Shown in pieces: positions 1-10,624 of a stretch of DNA of 64,000 bases; the first letter of the stretch is position 1; each line of letters begins with the position of its first letter. The position numbers and the translations under genes were made by a program. Where the stretch lies: assembly GCA_016859345.1 (NCBI GenBank), contig CM029116.1, positions 5,896,643 to 5,960,642 on the forward strand. Reading direction: 5' to 3'. The DNA comes from Istiophorus platypterus (Eukaryota; Chordata; Actinopteri; Istiophoriformes; Istiophoridae). The notes below the pieces were generated by a model, which saw only the letters and a program-made list of their open reading frames with translations, did not search any database and had not been told where the DNA came from.

Positions 1-187
1 CATCTTGTAACATATGGAAACTGATACACTTGCACACACACTTTTAGACTGACTGCCCTGATTAGCCGCTGATTTGGGGGAGGGGGGTCCCCTTGAGGCT
101 GTACGAATGTGGAATTATTCAACCTGGTAATCCTCTAGTGGTCTGTCAACCTTAGGCCGGATATAAAAGCTGAGAGATGAGGACTAC

Positions 188-290
188 CTGAGGACTAGGA
201 CACAGGCAGCGACCAGAGTGTAGGCCAGCAGAGTCCCGATGGACATGAGGTCGACCAGGTCCTTCAGGTCTAACAGGAAAGCCATAATAG
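188..290 (-). CDS. slc7a2: slc7a2-like common exon after the alternative pair
   Basis: A 103-base exon that completes a split alanine codon and encodes IMAFLLDLKDLVDLMSIGTL followed by LAYTLVAACVLVL and a split arginine codon before donor GTAGTC. It is the last visible exon. The remaining roughly 200 C-terminal residues expected for the family would lie to the left of position 1. The acceptor is ACTCACAG, preceded by a run of 15 C on the minus strand. Confidence 0.92.
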
Positions 291-3200
291 CTGTGAGTCA
301 CACGGGGGGGGGGGGGGGACAACAAGCATGTCAGCATGATCTTCAAAAATAATCCAGCAGGTTAAAATTACAGAAAGCATATTCATCACAATATAATTAG
401 GGTATTTAGGGTATTTAGATTTAAGAAAAAAAGAAGAAAAAGAAAAAGGTTTATTTCTTTCCCTACGTGATTCTACCACCTTCCTCCTTCCATTAGGGGG
501 CACTGTTGCCTTTGGCCTGGCCTCAGCCACCTACCAGACATAAGCCCCGCCATCAAGGTGGAGATGATGGGAGTTTTCCTCTCGCTGACACGCGCCAGAA
601 ATGAGAAGAGCAGACCGTCGCAAGCCATAGCAAAGATAATTCGAGGGAGTGGAAACATGGAGCCAAGGAGACTGAGCCAAGGGTGAAGGAAGGAGGGAAG
701 GAAGGAGGGAAAGAGGAGGAGGAGGAGGCAGAGATTTATAATTTGAAGATATGTTTGAGATCGCTAGTTTTATTGCGCAAGGCCACATCGGCAGCCATTC
801 ACAGCCTGAGACCCTGATAGCCAACAAAGCATCGCTGTACTCAAGACGTTATGGAGTCATATTTTTGCATGGCCAATAATTGAAAATAAATAAAAGAAAA
901 TAAAATAAAATAAATAAATAAATAAGTAAATAAATAAAAAATAATAATATTATAAATTTTGCAGGGCTATCTGCTGTGCTTTGTCGCCATCTTGGTTCTG
1001 GCTGAGTGCTTGCGTTGAGGCCATGTGCAACCAGGAGTCTTGTCGGGGCTCTGACAGGAACCCCGACCACAGTTAGTAGATTTAAGTCATCACCTCACCT
1101 GCCACAACACCCGATGTTACTGTAGCTGTTAGAGGGGTTTTGGTTTGTGGGCTGATTTTAGCCAAACTTTTGAAGAGCAGGCCATCTTCTGCCATGGCCC
1201 AGATCACTCTGGGCATTGGGAACATGGAGCCTAGTAAACTAGCAGGGGGAGAGAGAGACAAAAAGCATGCCATGCAAGTGAAGGCACACAATTAGAACAG
1301 GGAACACTTGCACAGAATACACATTAAACCAAATTATATTTAAAAAATATAATTGCTTATGCATTTTTTAAATGGTATTCTATGTATAAACACTGCATGG
1401 CCAGAAAGTATGCGAACACCTGAACATGACATGCATGTGGGATTAGTGAACATCTTATTTATTGCGGTATAACCAGCCCCCACTCTTCCGGAAAGGCATT
1501 TGAGAAGATTTTGGAACCTTGGGTTTACTCCCCTTCAGCCATAAAGCAGTAACTAATGCTGCTTGATAAGGCCTGAGTGTGCTTTCTGTTGGCTTTGTGA
1601 TTCATCCAGAAGATGTTGGATGGGGCTGAGGTCTGGGCTCTCTGAAGGTCAAGCTCTTATACAGTAAACTCTGAGAATAATGTTTTTTTTTTCACGTCAA
1701 AACAGATAAGGCAATTCCACAGACGGCTGCAACAAAGTTTGAAGTTGGCTACTGTCTAAAATATTGTTTCGCTGTAGCATTGGGATTTTTCTTGACTGGA
1801 AATAGGTGCTGTGAGCCATGAGATCAGCCCAGACCTAAAGTAAATAAAAATTTAAAATGGCAGTTTCCATGTACATCTGGCCAAACGACAGTCCAGTGGC
1901 GAGCACGACCAATTAGTACTAATCAATAAATCTTAAATCACTTTTTAATCTGTTTTAAAACAATATAGCACACAAAGCAAAAATAACCACAATACATAAT
2001 TCTCTAGAATGAGGGCCACATTTCTGGGACTAATTTTAATCCCAAGAAGAATAAAGCATTTGAGGCTTAAAGATGCCCTGTGGGGTTTTTGACCACCAGT
2101 GGCTCGACGGGACAATGTATAGGTCCCCATTTTGTTTGCTTTCATGCACGAGGAGGGACATGCGTGCACGTGACATGATAAAGTTTCCTGCCAATGGCTT
2201 CACAACAAGTTTGTTAGACCTAAAGAATACACACAATGCGTTTTGGTGAGTAACAGTGGAAGTAAACAGAAACTTTGTTTGTTTACAAGAAAACCCCACA
2301 GGGGACCTTTAAGTTAGAGTTAAATAATATCAGTTGTTCACAAGTGTTTCGCAAAAATCTACTTTAAAGATGTAGTTCTTCACTTTCAGTGGATCAGATC
2401 CAGAATTTTCATCTGGCGCTGATGAAAACCCATGAGAGGTTTTTCCACATATTATTAATACTATGACTAATTCAGCTTAGGAACGGCGTTAAACAGGAGA
2501 GAATATACTAAAAATTCTACACTCATGAATTATTCACTCCTTAAAATGCATGCAGAACAAGTCCTCTACGACTTCTCATGCTGAGAGGCAGCGGGAGAGC
2601 CTCTTACCTGGTCGACAAAGCACATAAAGAGCCAAGGGCCACCGCATAAGTGGCTCCCTCCCAGCCCACGTACTTAAAGGCCACGGGCAGGGGGCTGTTC
2701 TTGTCCAGCATGTAGTAGGGCATCATCACGGTGAGGGCTGCAGACACGCCGAAGTACGCCACGAAACAGATGAGGAGCGAGGCCACAATGCCGACGGGAA
2801 TGGCCCTCTGGGGATTCTTCACTTCCTCTCCTGGGGAGGAAAGAAAGTTGGAGATGTCAGGGGAAGGCGGGGGGGGGCTCGTGTTCCTCCGATTATCGGT
2901 TTAATGTATGTCCCCTCACCTGTGGTGGCGATGCAGTCAAACCCCACGAAGGCGTAAAAACAGGTGGCGGCACCAGAGAGGACTCCAGAAAACCCAAAAG
3001 GCATGAAACCACCTCTACCGAGACTTTCTTCTATTGATAAAGTATTGGACTCACTGGATGTAAGAGGGGAAAAAAGGACAAAAAAACAACTTTTTAAACA
3101 TTAATTGTTTAGAAATACAACTCTTGCATGCAATCAGGCACAACATTTTGGGGAATAAGCAATTCATTTTCACGCACTTGAGGCTAGAGTTGCCGAGGGC

Positions 3201-4091
3201 ATGGAGGATTTCTTCAGGGTTCAGGTTCCAGTTTTTCAAGTTTCCCTTGACCAAGCCAGAGATGATCACGAACAGCAGCACCAGCACGTTGATGCTAGTG
3301 AATACTTTATTTACCAAGGCGGACTCCTTCACTCCGAATATGAGCAGTCCTGCAATCAGTTAAAAAGAAAAGAAATGTGAAACAAAGAAGGAAATTTAAA
3401 AAACAAACAACACACACAAAACAAACAAACAAACAAAAAAAACATTATTCAAGCTGTTCCCAACCTGTCAGAGTTACTATGATGAAGACGGCAAATATGT
3501 CCGGATATTCCGCCAGGACACCCGGGGCATTCATGGTCATGTATTGTCTGCAGAATTCCTCGATTTTTTTTCCAATCAGCTCATCAAAGGTTGCGCTCCA
3601 CGCTCTGGCCACACTTGAAGTTCCTGTGCAGAGGAAAGTATTGGTGTAAGTGGAACAATGTCTGGCGTCGAAGCAAACTCTGTTCTCCCCCTATTTAACC
3701 AATGAAAAAAAAGGGTCTCACCTATGACGTAAGAGAGGATGAGGTTCCAGCCTGTGATAAAGGCCCACAGTTCTCCGACCGTCACATAGCTGTAGAGGTA
3801 GGCCGAGCCAGTTTTGGGGACGCGGGCTCCGAACTCGGCGTAGCACAGACCAGCCAGGACAGAGGTCATGGCAGCGATGAGGAAGGAGAGGATGATGGCG
3901 GGTCCCGAGCTGCTCCGGGCCACGGCACCGGCGAGCACGTAGACACCGGCGCCCAGCGTGCTGCCGACGCCCAAGGCCACCAGGTCGAATGTGTTGAGGC
4001 ATCGGCACAGGCGGGACTCGTTGGCGTTACAGTCCACCACCTTCACCCGCAGGAGCTGCTTTCCAATGCCTTTTAACGTCGCCAGAATCAT
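188..4091 (-). CDS. slc7a2: Cationic amino acid transporter (CAT family, SLC7A2-like), 5' two thirds
   Basis: Multi-pass plasma-membrane carrier for arginine, lysine and ornithine. Coding exons on the minus strand, in transcript order: 4091-3722, 3623-3465, 3349-3178, 3053-2920, 2830-2608, then either 1238-1099 or 671-535, then 290-188. All junctions are GT-AG and all phases agree, giving about 433 residues. Family landmarks read directly are GVGSTLGAGVYVLAG, EFGARVPKTGSAYLYSYVTV, GFMPFGFSGVLSGAATCFYA and DLVDLMSIGTLLAY. The glutamate in VGELWAF falls at residue 107, the position essential for transport in mammalian CAT-1. The C-terminal third lies beyond the window's left edge. Paralogue choice is less certain than family: many stretches match CAT-1, but the alternative exon pair is the known signature of CAT-2 (SLC7A2). 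The gene is compact except for a 1.37 kb intron that holds two transposon remnants. Confidence 0.9.
304..318. repeat. Poly(G)/poly(C) run next to a splice acceptor
   Basis: Fifteen G on the plus strand, read as poly(C) in the slc7a2-like transcript. It ends 13 bases before the exon at 188-290 and may serve as that acceptor's pyrimidine tract. Homopolymer length may be unreliable in an assembly. Confidence 0.7.
535..671 (-). CDS. slc7a2: slc7a2-like alternative exon, CAT-2B type
   Basis: A 137-base exon encoding LLGSMFPLPRIIFAMACDGL and then FSFLARVSERKTPIISTLMA. The acceptor is GGCTCAG and the donor GTAGGT. It starts and ends in the same phase as 1099-1238, so either can join the flanking exons, but joining both would shift the reading frame. 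The wording PLPRIxFAM and the shorter ARVSxRxxP stretch match the high-affinity CAT-2B form of mammals. A polypyrimidine tract of about 50 bases lies just upstream of its acceptor (682-731). Confidence 0.9.
682..731 (-). promoter_or_regulatory. Long polypyrimidine tract before the CAT-2B-type exon
   Basis: On the minus strand this stretch is almost pure C/T, with CTTCC and CTCCT repeats, and ends about 10 bases before the acceptor of exon 535-671. The other exons of this gene have much shorter pyrimidine tracts. Such tracts bind splicing factors of the PTB type, so a role in choosing between the two alternative exons is plausible but inferred. Confidence 0.5.
1099..1238 (-). CDS. slc7a2: slc7a2-like alternative exon, CAT-2A type
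   Basis: A 140-base exon encoding LLGSMFPMPRVIWAMAEDGL and then FKSLAKISPQTKTPLTATVT. The acceptor is CTGCTAG and the donor GTGAGG. It aligns with the second alternative exon at 535-671 but is one codon longer between the alanine and the TP pair (AKISPQTKTP against ARVSERKTP), the same one-residue difference known between mammalian CAT-2A and CAT-2B. In mammals this cytoplasmic loop sets substrate affinity, CAT-2A being the low-affinity form. Assignment to the 2A type rests on the MPRVIxAMAEDGLLFK wording and the extra residue. Confidence 0.9.
1391..1840 (-). mobile_element. Tc1-like DNA transposon remnant
   Basis: Begins with a degraded form of the inverted repeat known from a widespread fish Tc1-like family (ATGGCCAGAAAGTATGCGAA). 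It continues with sequence equivalent to the antisense of that transposase, including the segment that normally encodes the SPDLNPIQH motif, here decayed. The transposase would read on the minus strand. Only the 3' third to half is left and no open frame survives. It sits in the slc7a2-like intron 1239-2607. Confidence 0.7.
2067..2312. mobile_element. Short nonautonomous inverted-repeat element (MITE-like)
   Basis: A 246-base element with terminal inverted repeats of about 25 bases. The left end reads TTAAAGATGCCCTGTGGGGT and the right end, reverse-complemented, TTAAAGGTCCCCTGTGGGGT, only a few mismatches apart. No transposase frame is present. Similar CCTGTGGGGTTTT-type elements recur in teleost introns as I remember them. 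The ends suggest a TA or TTAA target site. Confidence 0.65.
2608..2830 (-). CDS. slc7a2: slc7a2-like coding exon 5
   Basis: A 223-base exon encoding EEVKNPQRAIPVGIVASLL, two membrane segments, the MMPYYMLDKNSPLPVAFKYV block and GSLCALST. It ends with AG, the first two bases of a serine codon, before a consensus GTAAGA donor. That phase is completed by either alternative exon downstream. The 1369-base intron that follows is the longest visible coding intron of this gene and contains a Tc1-like remnant and a short inverted-repeat element. Confidence 0.93.
2920..3053 (-). CDS. slc7a2: slc7a2-like coding exon 4
   Basis: A 134-base exon. It finishes the variable extracellular loop (ESNTLSIEESLGRGG) and then encodes the nearly invariant CAT stretch GFMPFGFSGVLSGAATCFYA and FVGFDCIATTG. 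It begins at the third base of a codon and ends on the first base of a glycine codon before donor GTGAGG. The following intron is only 89 bases. Confidence 0.93.
3178..3349 (-). CDS. slc7a2: slc7a2-like coding exon 3
   Basis: A 172-base exon encoding GLLIFGVKESALVNKVFTSI, the hydrophobic NVLVLLFVIISGLVKG segment, and the start of a variable extracellular loop ending in NSSL plus a split codon. The joined loop contains two N-glycosylation sequons, NSS and, across the junction with the next exon, NES. Such sequons in this loop are expected for the family. The acceptor is GATTGCAG and the donor GTGCGT. Confidence 0.92.
3465..3623 (-). CDS. slc7a2: slc7a2-like coding exon 2
   Basis: A 159-base exon that completes the split glycine and encodes GTSSVARAWSATFDELIG, then the extracellular stretch with MNAPGVLAEYPDIFAV and a membrane segment ending in LTG. 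The acceptor is CTGCACAG and the donor GTTGGG, weaker than the other donors of this gene. The motif MNAPGVLAE closely resembles CAT-1, one reason the paralogue call is not absolute. Confidence 0.92.
3722..4091 (-). CDS. slc7a2: slc7a2-like coding exon 1 (N-terminus, first membrane segments)
   Basis: Encodes residues 1-123, starting MILATLKGIG, and ends one base into a glycine codon before donor GTGAGA. The start is the ATG at 4091-4089. It has G at -3 (context GCCGGGATGA), and an in-frame TAG lies a short distance upstream, so the frame cannot extend far. A GTG four codons upstream in the same frame is not needed as a start. The exon carries the conserved LCRCLNTFDLVALGVGSTLG block and Glu107. 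A possible acceptor (CTGTAG) puts the exon's 5' edge at 4118, leaving about 27 bases of 5' UTR here. Confidence 0.92.
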
Positions 4092-4118
4092 CCCGGCTGG
4101 CACTCTGGACCAGTAGCT

Positions 4119-5473
4119 CTACAGGAGATAGTATACCTGTTGGCATAAGACAAAGGAATTGAGATTACTATGCATTTGCAATTAGACAAAAAGGAAAAAA
4201 GGAACAAACAACAAAAAAAACAAAATGTTTTTCCATTCCACTTCTGTATAACTTCTTTTTCAATGTGCTTCTAACTTAGATTTGAAGTTCTAAGAAAAAA
4301 TAGCTTGGCTGATTAATACCAATAAATCAAGTGATTACAAAGCACTGATGTAGAAATCTGATGTTTCACGCTCTGTGAGCGTTTGGACAAAAATAAAAAC
4401 GAGAACATTACCACCTCATTGAGGTTGAGTCTGGTGTTGCTGAAATTCAGACCGAATCCTGAAGCACAGATTACACAACAATCTCTTTGAAAAGCTGCAT
4501 CAGGACACGCGGGACCCACAACTCGTTGTATGTTGTCGCACCCATAAAATAGGATACATTTCCTGAACATTATGTGTTTTTTTTTTTCCTTTCAATGTTC
4601 ATGGTACTGTAATTTATATTTACACTGACATTAAAGCTAACTGGGAAAAGTGCTTGGATCTGCTGGTGTAGCTGTGTCTGAATTGTTAGAACAAACTATT
4701 ACAAGTGCATTTAATTCATACTATTAGCATGCACCACAGTGCTACATACTATTACCAGCGGGCGCCACACTTGAACCAACACTTCAGTTAAACAAACTGT
4801 CACACTATTTAAACATACTGCACATTTACTGCTGCTCATCCTCATTCTATTGTCCGTTATACTATTCAGAAAATGGCTCAGACCAGGTCGTTTTTATGAG
4901 AACGGAGCTAAAAGTTCGGTCCACCGGCCTCATAACGATGCTACATTTGCATATTTGCATTTACGTTCTACTGCCAAAGCATCAACATTGACTCCGAAGT
5001 CTAACACGGATTCGTGTGGACATGATTCCTACTTTAAATCGATTTGTCAATACACAATGTTTTTGTTATCCTATTAAGTTGCAATAATCGTTTATTAACT
5101 TCTATAGTTCCAGGTTAGAATGACAACAGCAGTAAAACTTAACTTCTTCCTTAGCTCCGCTTGAGATATGGAAGTATCGCCGATTTTGATCAAAAAGCAA
5201 TATTCCACTTGCTGCTGTGGACACTGACCTGTCTTACCTTATCTCTCTCTTATTGTATAACGAGAAAACGCAGTAAGATGGACCACACCATAATGTTGCC
5301 AGTCGTTTCATAAGAGCATCATCTATTAAATAAATTTAAATTGTGTTTCTTTTTTTAAATAAATAAATTCTGTGCAGGGCAAAATCATCAAAGTCCCAAA
5401 TTTAAAAAAGCTTCTTCTAAACCTCCGCAAGAGACAAATACGAATCTGCCCAACAATAGTAACCAATACTCAC
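4119..5473. other. Probable first intron of the slc7a2-like gene
   Basis: Between the coding exon's possible acceptor at 4118 and a consensus GTGAGT donor at 5473. AT-rich, with A/T runs around 4190-4270 and 5330-5360. No coding exon or recognisable transposon was seen. Confidence 0.4.
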
Positions 5474-5550
5474 TCTCACAAAAAACACTATAAAACAAGA
5501 TCTTCTGCCTCCGCCGATGAACTCAGTTGCTCTTCTATCAGTTTATAGAA
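5474..5550 (-). promoter_or_regulatory. Possible TATA promoter and short 5' UTR exon of the slc7a2-like gene
   Basis: On the minus strand TATAAA lies at 5547-5542. A start site 25-30 bases downstream would fall near 5515. The sequence then reaches a perfect GTGAGT donor after 5474, which could splice to the acceptor at 4118. Upstream (higher coordinates, 5580-5770) the DNA is more GC-rich and holds an E-box CACGTG near 5644 and a CRE-like TGACGT near 5752. ATF-type sites would fit an amino-acid transporter, but this is inference; no transcript evidence exists here. Confidence 0.35.
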
Positions 5551-5779
5551 TCCACTCAACCCCTTTCCTCCCTCAAGCGTAGCTGTCGACTAATTCCTCG
5601 GATGACTGGAGCCGAGAGGGACGTCTACCAGCGCTGGTCTGACACGTGACGCAGACGCCTCTTAGTGTACAAACCATTCAGGTGTCCAGCTCACAAATAG
5701 AACAGTGACACATCACATGGCCCCGGGCCTCAGACGCTCGGAGCAGCTGTGATGACGTGCAAGACCGACGGACTCTGAC

Positions 5780-6369
5780 GGGCTTTTATTGATTATCAGC
5801 AAGTCTTGAATACAGGAGGGCCTGATTGTATTCCTCCGCTCTTTAACAGCAGGAGTACAGCTATTTTACATAAATACTTGACAGAGACTTTGGATGCCAA
5901 CTATAAATTTGGCTCGTAGTAGAAATTATAAATCAAATTGGACAATATCTATTGTGCAGTCGGACCCAGAGGGGTATTTCTACTACATATCAGGAAGTCT
6001 GGACTTGTGACCATTATTCCTCCAAAGAAAATCGAGGTTCAAGGACGAGCCACAGTTGTAGGTGGACATGTTACATGTTTTTTTTCTGGGTTATGATGAT
6101 CCGGCCAGACATTTCATAAGGCCAAAAGTTTCAATCGACCAACCTGTGGATGCCTAAAGAACCCACGTGAATGTAGATAGCCTTAAACTAGAAAAAAGGA
6201 GAACCAGACAAAAACCTGCATCCTGTGTATCTCTCACATTAGTCAAAAATGTCGGCGGCAGTAGGGTGAGGAAATGAAAATGTCCTTAAGCATTGCACGA
6301 GGGAAAACATTTGTCACGTCGCAGCCTGGGGAACGGGGGGGGGGGGGGCAGCCAGTGGTTCAGGACTCA

Positions 6370-6420
<51 letters not shown>

Positions 6421-9400
6421 AACGGCAGTACATGTGCATGCACATGAGGTGAGAAGCAGCGGCTGAGCCAAAAAAAGGAAGGTGGGATGGAAAAGCACCC
6501 TGCCCTCCTCTCAGCCAATCCCCGGACTCATCTTCAGCTCATGACACACGAGGGGCATGCAGGTGAATTCGTAATAGCAGTGAGTCAAAAGTACTCCACC
6601 GTTTGGCACCGGGCAAAACACCTCTCCCCCTTCAAATTGTCTTTCATGGTGGCGGGGACATTGTACGCACAAGGTAGTAAACACAGTCACAGTAGGACCA
6701 TTAAAAAAAAAAAGAACAATACATAGAAAATACACCTGTGGTCAAATTTGAAATTAGTATGACCTCAATCCACAAGCAAATCGCCTTCAACTAGATGGTG
6801 GATGTAGTATTAGCGCATTTTCTCTGATGTCAACTTTGACATTTTCACTGGTATTGAAGTTAACAAATACATCCTTAAAGCTGGAATGACGCTGAAGTAG
6901 AGCTTCTTCCTCCGTCGAGGCCAGTGTCAAACACCACACACCAGACTTCAGAGGAAAAAAATTCAAATTCATAATGATCCAGATCAGGCCCTGGCCCCCG
7001 GCCTCCTCCCTCCACCAAGTTTGGTGCAAAACCAGTTCAGTACTTTTCTACCTGATCCCGCTGAGAGGTAAACCAACAGGCAGACATGGATGAAGACAAA
7101 ACCTGCTTGGTAGGCAAGTACAGTAGTTGAAGGCTCAGTCAAGCTTTAATGCCCGATCCACATATATCCGTGTTGGCTGAATTCAAACGATGCCACAAAT
7201 GTTACATCCATTACGTACAACAGATAGACACCTGCAGAACCAGCCGTGTCTGGGAAAAACACATTATCTAGACTTGAGCAGGTGACTTGACCTTTTCCTT
7301 GTATGAATTTGAGGAAATGCTGCTGAATGCCGTCTTTGATTACAATATTCCCTGCATGTTAAAAAAAGGAAAAAGAAAAGATGATGGCAGAGAGCCAATT
7401 TAGAAACCACCAAGCTTCCACTTGGTATGCGAAAGGTATTTAGCAGCACTAGAAAAAGCCCACCTGCCCTCTTGATGCAACTGGGGACGGAGCAAACGGA
7501 GTGCCATGTGAGGGGGATCATAAAAACAGACAGCTTACGTAAGCCAAACAAACTTTTCTTTCCAGGCATATAGGCCTTAGCGGCACCTCTCAGGGGCCAC
7601 GACGACCTTGTAACATTAAAGCCACGAAGGACGAGACCAAAACGAAAGCCCATCAGTGAGACTCTGGAACCAACGGCTTTGAATATTTTCTGAGTTTTGC
7701 TGAGACGTTCGTACGCTCCAAATTAAAAGTTTCATCGACCCTGCCTAAATGATGCAAACAGGTGAATGTTAACTGGGGCCCTGATTATCTCATGCCCTGC
7801 AACCGTGTATCACTACATACATAACTATGTTTTACATAATTATACGGACGCCACCAGTGGTCAAGTCCATTTCCTGCATTTTGTTTTATTAAAAACGGCC
7901 CCATTTAAAAGATAATACCTCTTAAATCTATTTACTAAGATCCTCACTAGAACCATCACATGATAACCGTGGCTCCGCCTGTATAATCTATAGTGGCCCT
8001 CGCACATCACGCAGGGCAGCCAATAATAGCATCATCCATGCTGTAGATTGTGAAATGTTGACACCCTGGGTTTTAAAGCCAGGTGCGGTGTCAAAAAACA
8101 GTCCCCTGCTGGAGCTTGCCTGACATAACCTTGCAGGCTTCGCACTGACTCAGTGTTTACATTCTCCACCCACCCCCCCCCGGTTGGTGCGCTGTGATTT
8201 CAGATCAGGCCAGGAAATGTCAGGATGACACTGAAAGACTGCCCTCCCCCCTATTTCCTGAACTATATAATTAACTATGTTTACATGAGTGCATTAATAG
8301 TGATAAGTGTTTCTGACCACTGGCTGGCACAATTCCTGTAATACTGCTCTGAAATATTAGAAATATGAAACAAAAACTAATAATTTCTCGTTTGGCAGGT
8401 GGTGACACTGCTTGTTTACAATGCACAAAAATGCTTGGTTGAATTCATTTGCATATGTTTTAAAAGGACATCGTGGAGCCTAATTGGCCGAAATGTCTGG
8501 AACACGTAATTTCTAAATTTCTCTTCTGACTTTTTCAACAGACGCCACTGTTGTTAATTCCCAAAGTGAAAACAGGGAGCACTGATCACTGATCACTACA
8601 TGTTTCCAACATCCTCAACCTTTAAAATTTTTTTTTAACTGTTTTATCAGCAATTAAAAATATCACTCGGGACACCTAACAGTCTTAAGCAAACTATTCC
8701 CGATAAAGCCCTGGTTTTTGAGGCCTGAAACCGATGCTATTATTTCTAGTTTGAAGGTGTAAGTGGCCAATATACTGTCATTTATGTATTTACAACAATC
8801 ATGGGATTTCAGTACATTCTTGAGTGTTAAAAACGAAGCCACTGGAGAACACAGCACCTCCTAATCTAAGTAGATGCCAGTTAAATTCCTTGGCCGGACA
8901 GCGGCCCCTTGAGGATCGACGTACCGGACACGGAGGGTTTAAAATACCTAGTCGGCGTTAGCCTAAAACGTTGACCTCACTGCTCTCCGAACCTTACGCT
9001 TTGGATCTGAGGGGCGATCGGTCTAGGTTGACGCCCAGTGTGGCAGACAAAAAAAAAAAAGAAAGGAAAATAAAAATAAAAGACGGGAGCGAGCAAAATG
9101 CCTCTTTCCCCATCAGACCGAAAATGTTTGATATCGACCTTGTGACCTTTTCCGAAATCAAACATTGTCGGATATACGCCACGTGGATCCGTCCCAGGCT
9201 GCGTTTTCTCCCCGTCAGCTTTGAATCGCGACACACTTTTGTTCCTCGGATTTAATACTTTTTCCTTTATCTGTTTCGGCGAACTCGGGGAATTTCTGAA
9301 AAAGGCTCGGGACTAGTGTAAAAACCGCTGGAGATCAGAGGCAAAGAGCTGAAAGAAATAGAGGATAGTTATTCTGGATAGAGTCACCTTTTGTCAACTC

Positions 9401-10300
9401 TTATCCTCCAAACTTTAGAAGATTTCTCTCTTTTTTGCTTGTTTCCACAGTGTTTTCTTGCCAAGGCAACACGGTAAAAGATGCTGACCTGATATGACTC
9501 CCTCAGACTTCTCGAGCCTTGTATTTGGCTTTGGCCTTAACTTTGAAAACGCGCTTCTCGGCTTATGAAGGGCTGCTTTGTGCCCCCGTAAACGCATAGG
9601 GGACGGGGGATCCGTTCCTGGCCCGCGTGGGCCACGTCGACAGGGACCAGAAACCACTTTAAAACGTTCATACGGGCGTCGGGATGCCGTGTCAGAGGCA
9701 GACACGAGAAAAACACGAGAGGCAAAACTTTTACAAGTGCCTGTCTAGACCCCGAAGATTGAACCAGAGCCATGAAAAACAACGTTGACCTCTTTATCCT
9801 GGAACGACCCCTTTTTTCAACTTTTCCATTGATACCGATAACGTTTTCAGGATAGACTAAATCTGATTTCACGAAATTCATTCTTAGTATTCCTGTAATA
9901 GTATTTAGCTTTATCTCAGTGTGATCATTGCTCAGCTTAATTCCCACACAGGGTGTGTTTAAAAACATTTCGCAATGTCTACAAATTGGACCAAAATACA
10001 ATTTGTCTGCATTAATTTTTAAAAGTACAAAAAATATATTTAGGGCACATGAGAAATTTAAATGAATGTGAAATGCTCCCAGCTTCACGTACAAAACACT
10101 GCGAGGAGGGAAAACACAGGGTTTGCACCGATTCCTCGTCATCATACCCGCAGCAGCACCGTGATGAGCTTTTTCATTATAAATAAAAACGTGTCATGAG
10201 GTCGTTTATATAAAGAAAACACCGAATAAAAGCGCAGGAAGTGTGTATTAAGGGTTCTCCCCACCACCGGTGGAAGCGGTACTACCGAAATCCTATGGCG
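5780..10300. other. Intergenic DNA without recognisable genes
   Basis: AT-moderate sequence. The only clear structure is a (CA)n tract at 6370-6414 with a G-run at about 6337-6349. Open frames here, including one of 202 codons at 9537-10145, show no family motifs or exon-like boundaries. Confidence 0.6.
6370..6414. repeat. (CA)n microsatellite
   Basis: About 22 near-perfect CA units followed by imperfect CAAACA units. Confidence 0.95.
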
Positions 10301-10550
10301 CTATATAAGGCAATGTTTCTACTCATGCTCAGACTGGGGTGGGTTTTTTTTTCCCTCGCTCCCTCCAAAACTGTAAACACCCGGAATTAAAAAAAAAAAA
10401 AAAAAACCCGCTCTGGAGGTTTTTCCCTCCAACAGTTGATGCTTACTCCTTTTGTTTGTTTGTTTGTTTGTTTTAAATGTTCCCAACTCGGCTACTTTAA
10501 AAAAAAAAAAAAAAAAGTTCCACTTATGCAAAGAAGAGAAAAGAACCAGA

Positions 10551-10624
10551 GGAACCGAGGGAACGAGGGAGCGAGGGAACGAGGAACCGAGGGAGCGAGG
10601 GAGCGAGGGAGCGAGGGAGCGAGG
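10551..10624. repeat. Octamer minisatellite, GAGGGAGC/GAGGGAAC type
   Basis: About nine tandem copies of an 8-base unit. The right half is perfect GAGGGAGC; the left half carries GAGGGAAC and GAGGAACC variants. The tract is purine-rich on the plus strand apart from one C per unit. It gives repetitive Glu-Arg-Gly frames that are not genes. Confidence 0.9.

Noticed and set aside
4092..4103. Upstream GTG as an alternative start of the slc7a2-like protein
   Set aside because: The ATG at 4091 has a good context, and an in-frame TAG lies a few codons above. A GTG start is unusual for a vertebrate gene.
9537..10145. 202-codon open frame on the minus strand
   Set aside because: No recognisable domain, no signal or repeat structure, and no exon-like boundaries. 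Composition is consistent with chance in intergenic DNA.
10551..10624. Regular repeats that might suggest a CRISPR array
   Set aside because: Contiguous 8-base tandem units without spacers in a vertebrate genome: a minisatellite.
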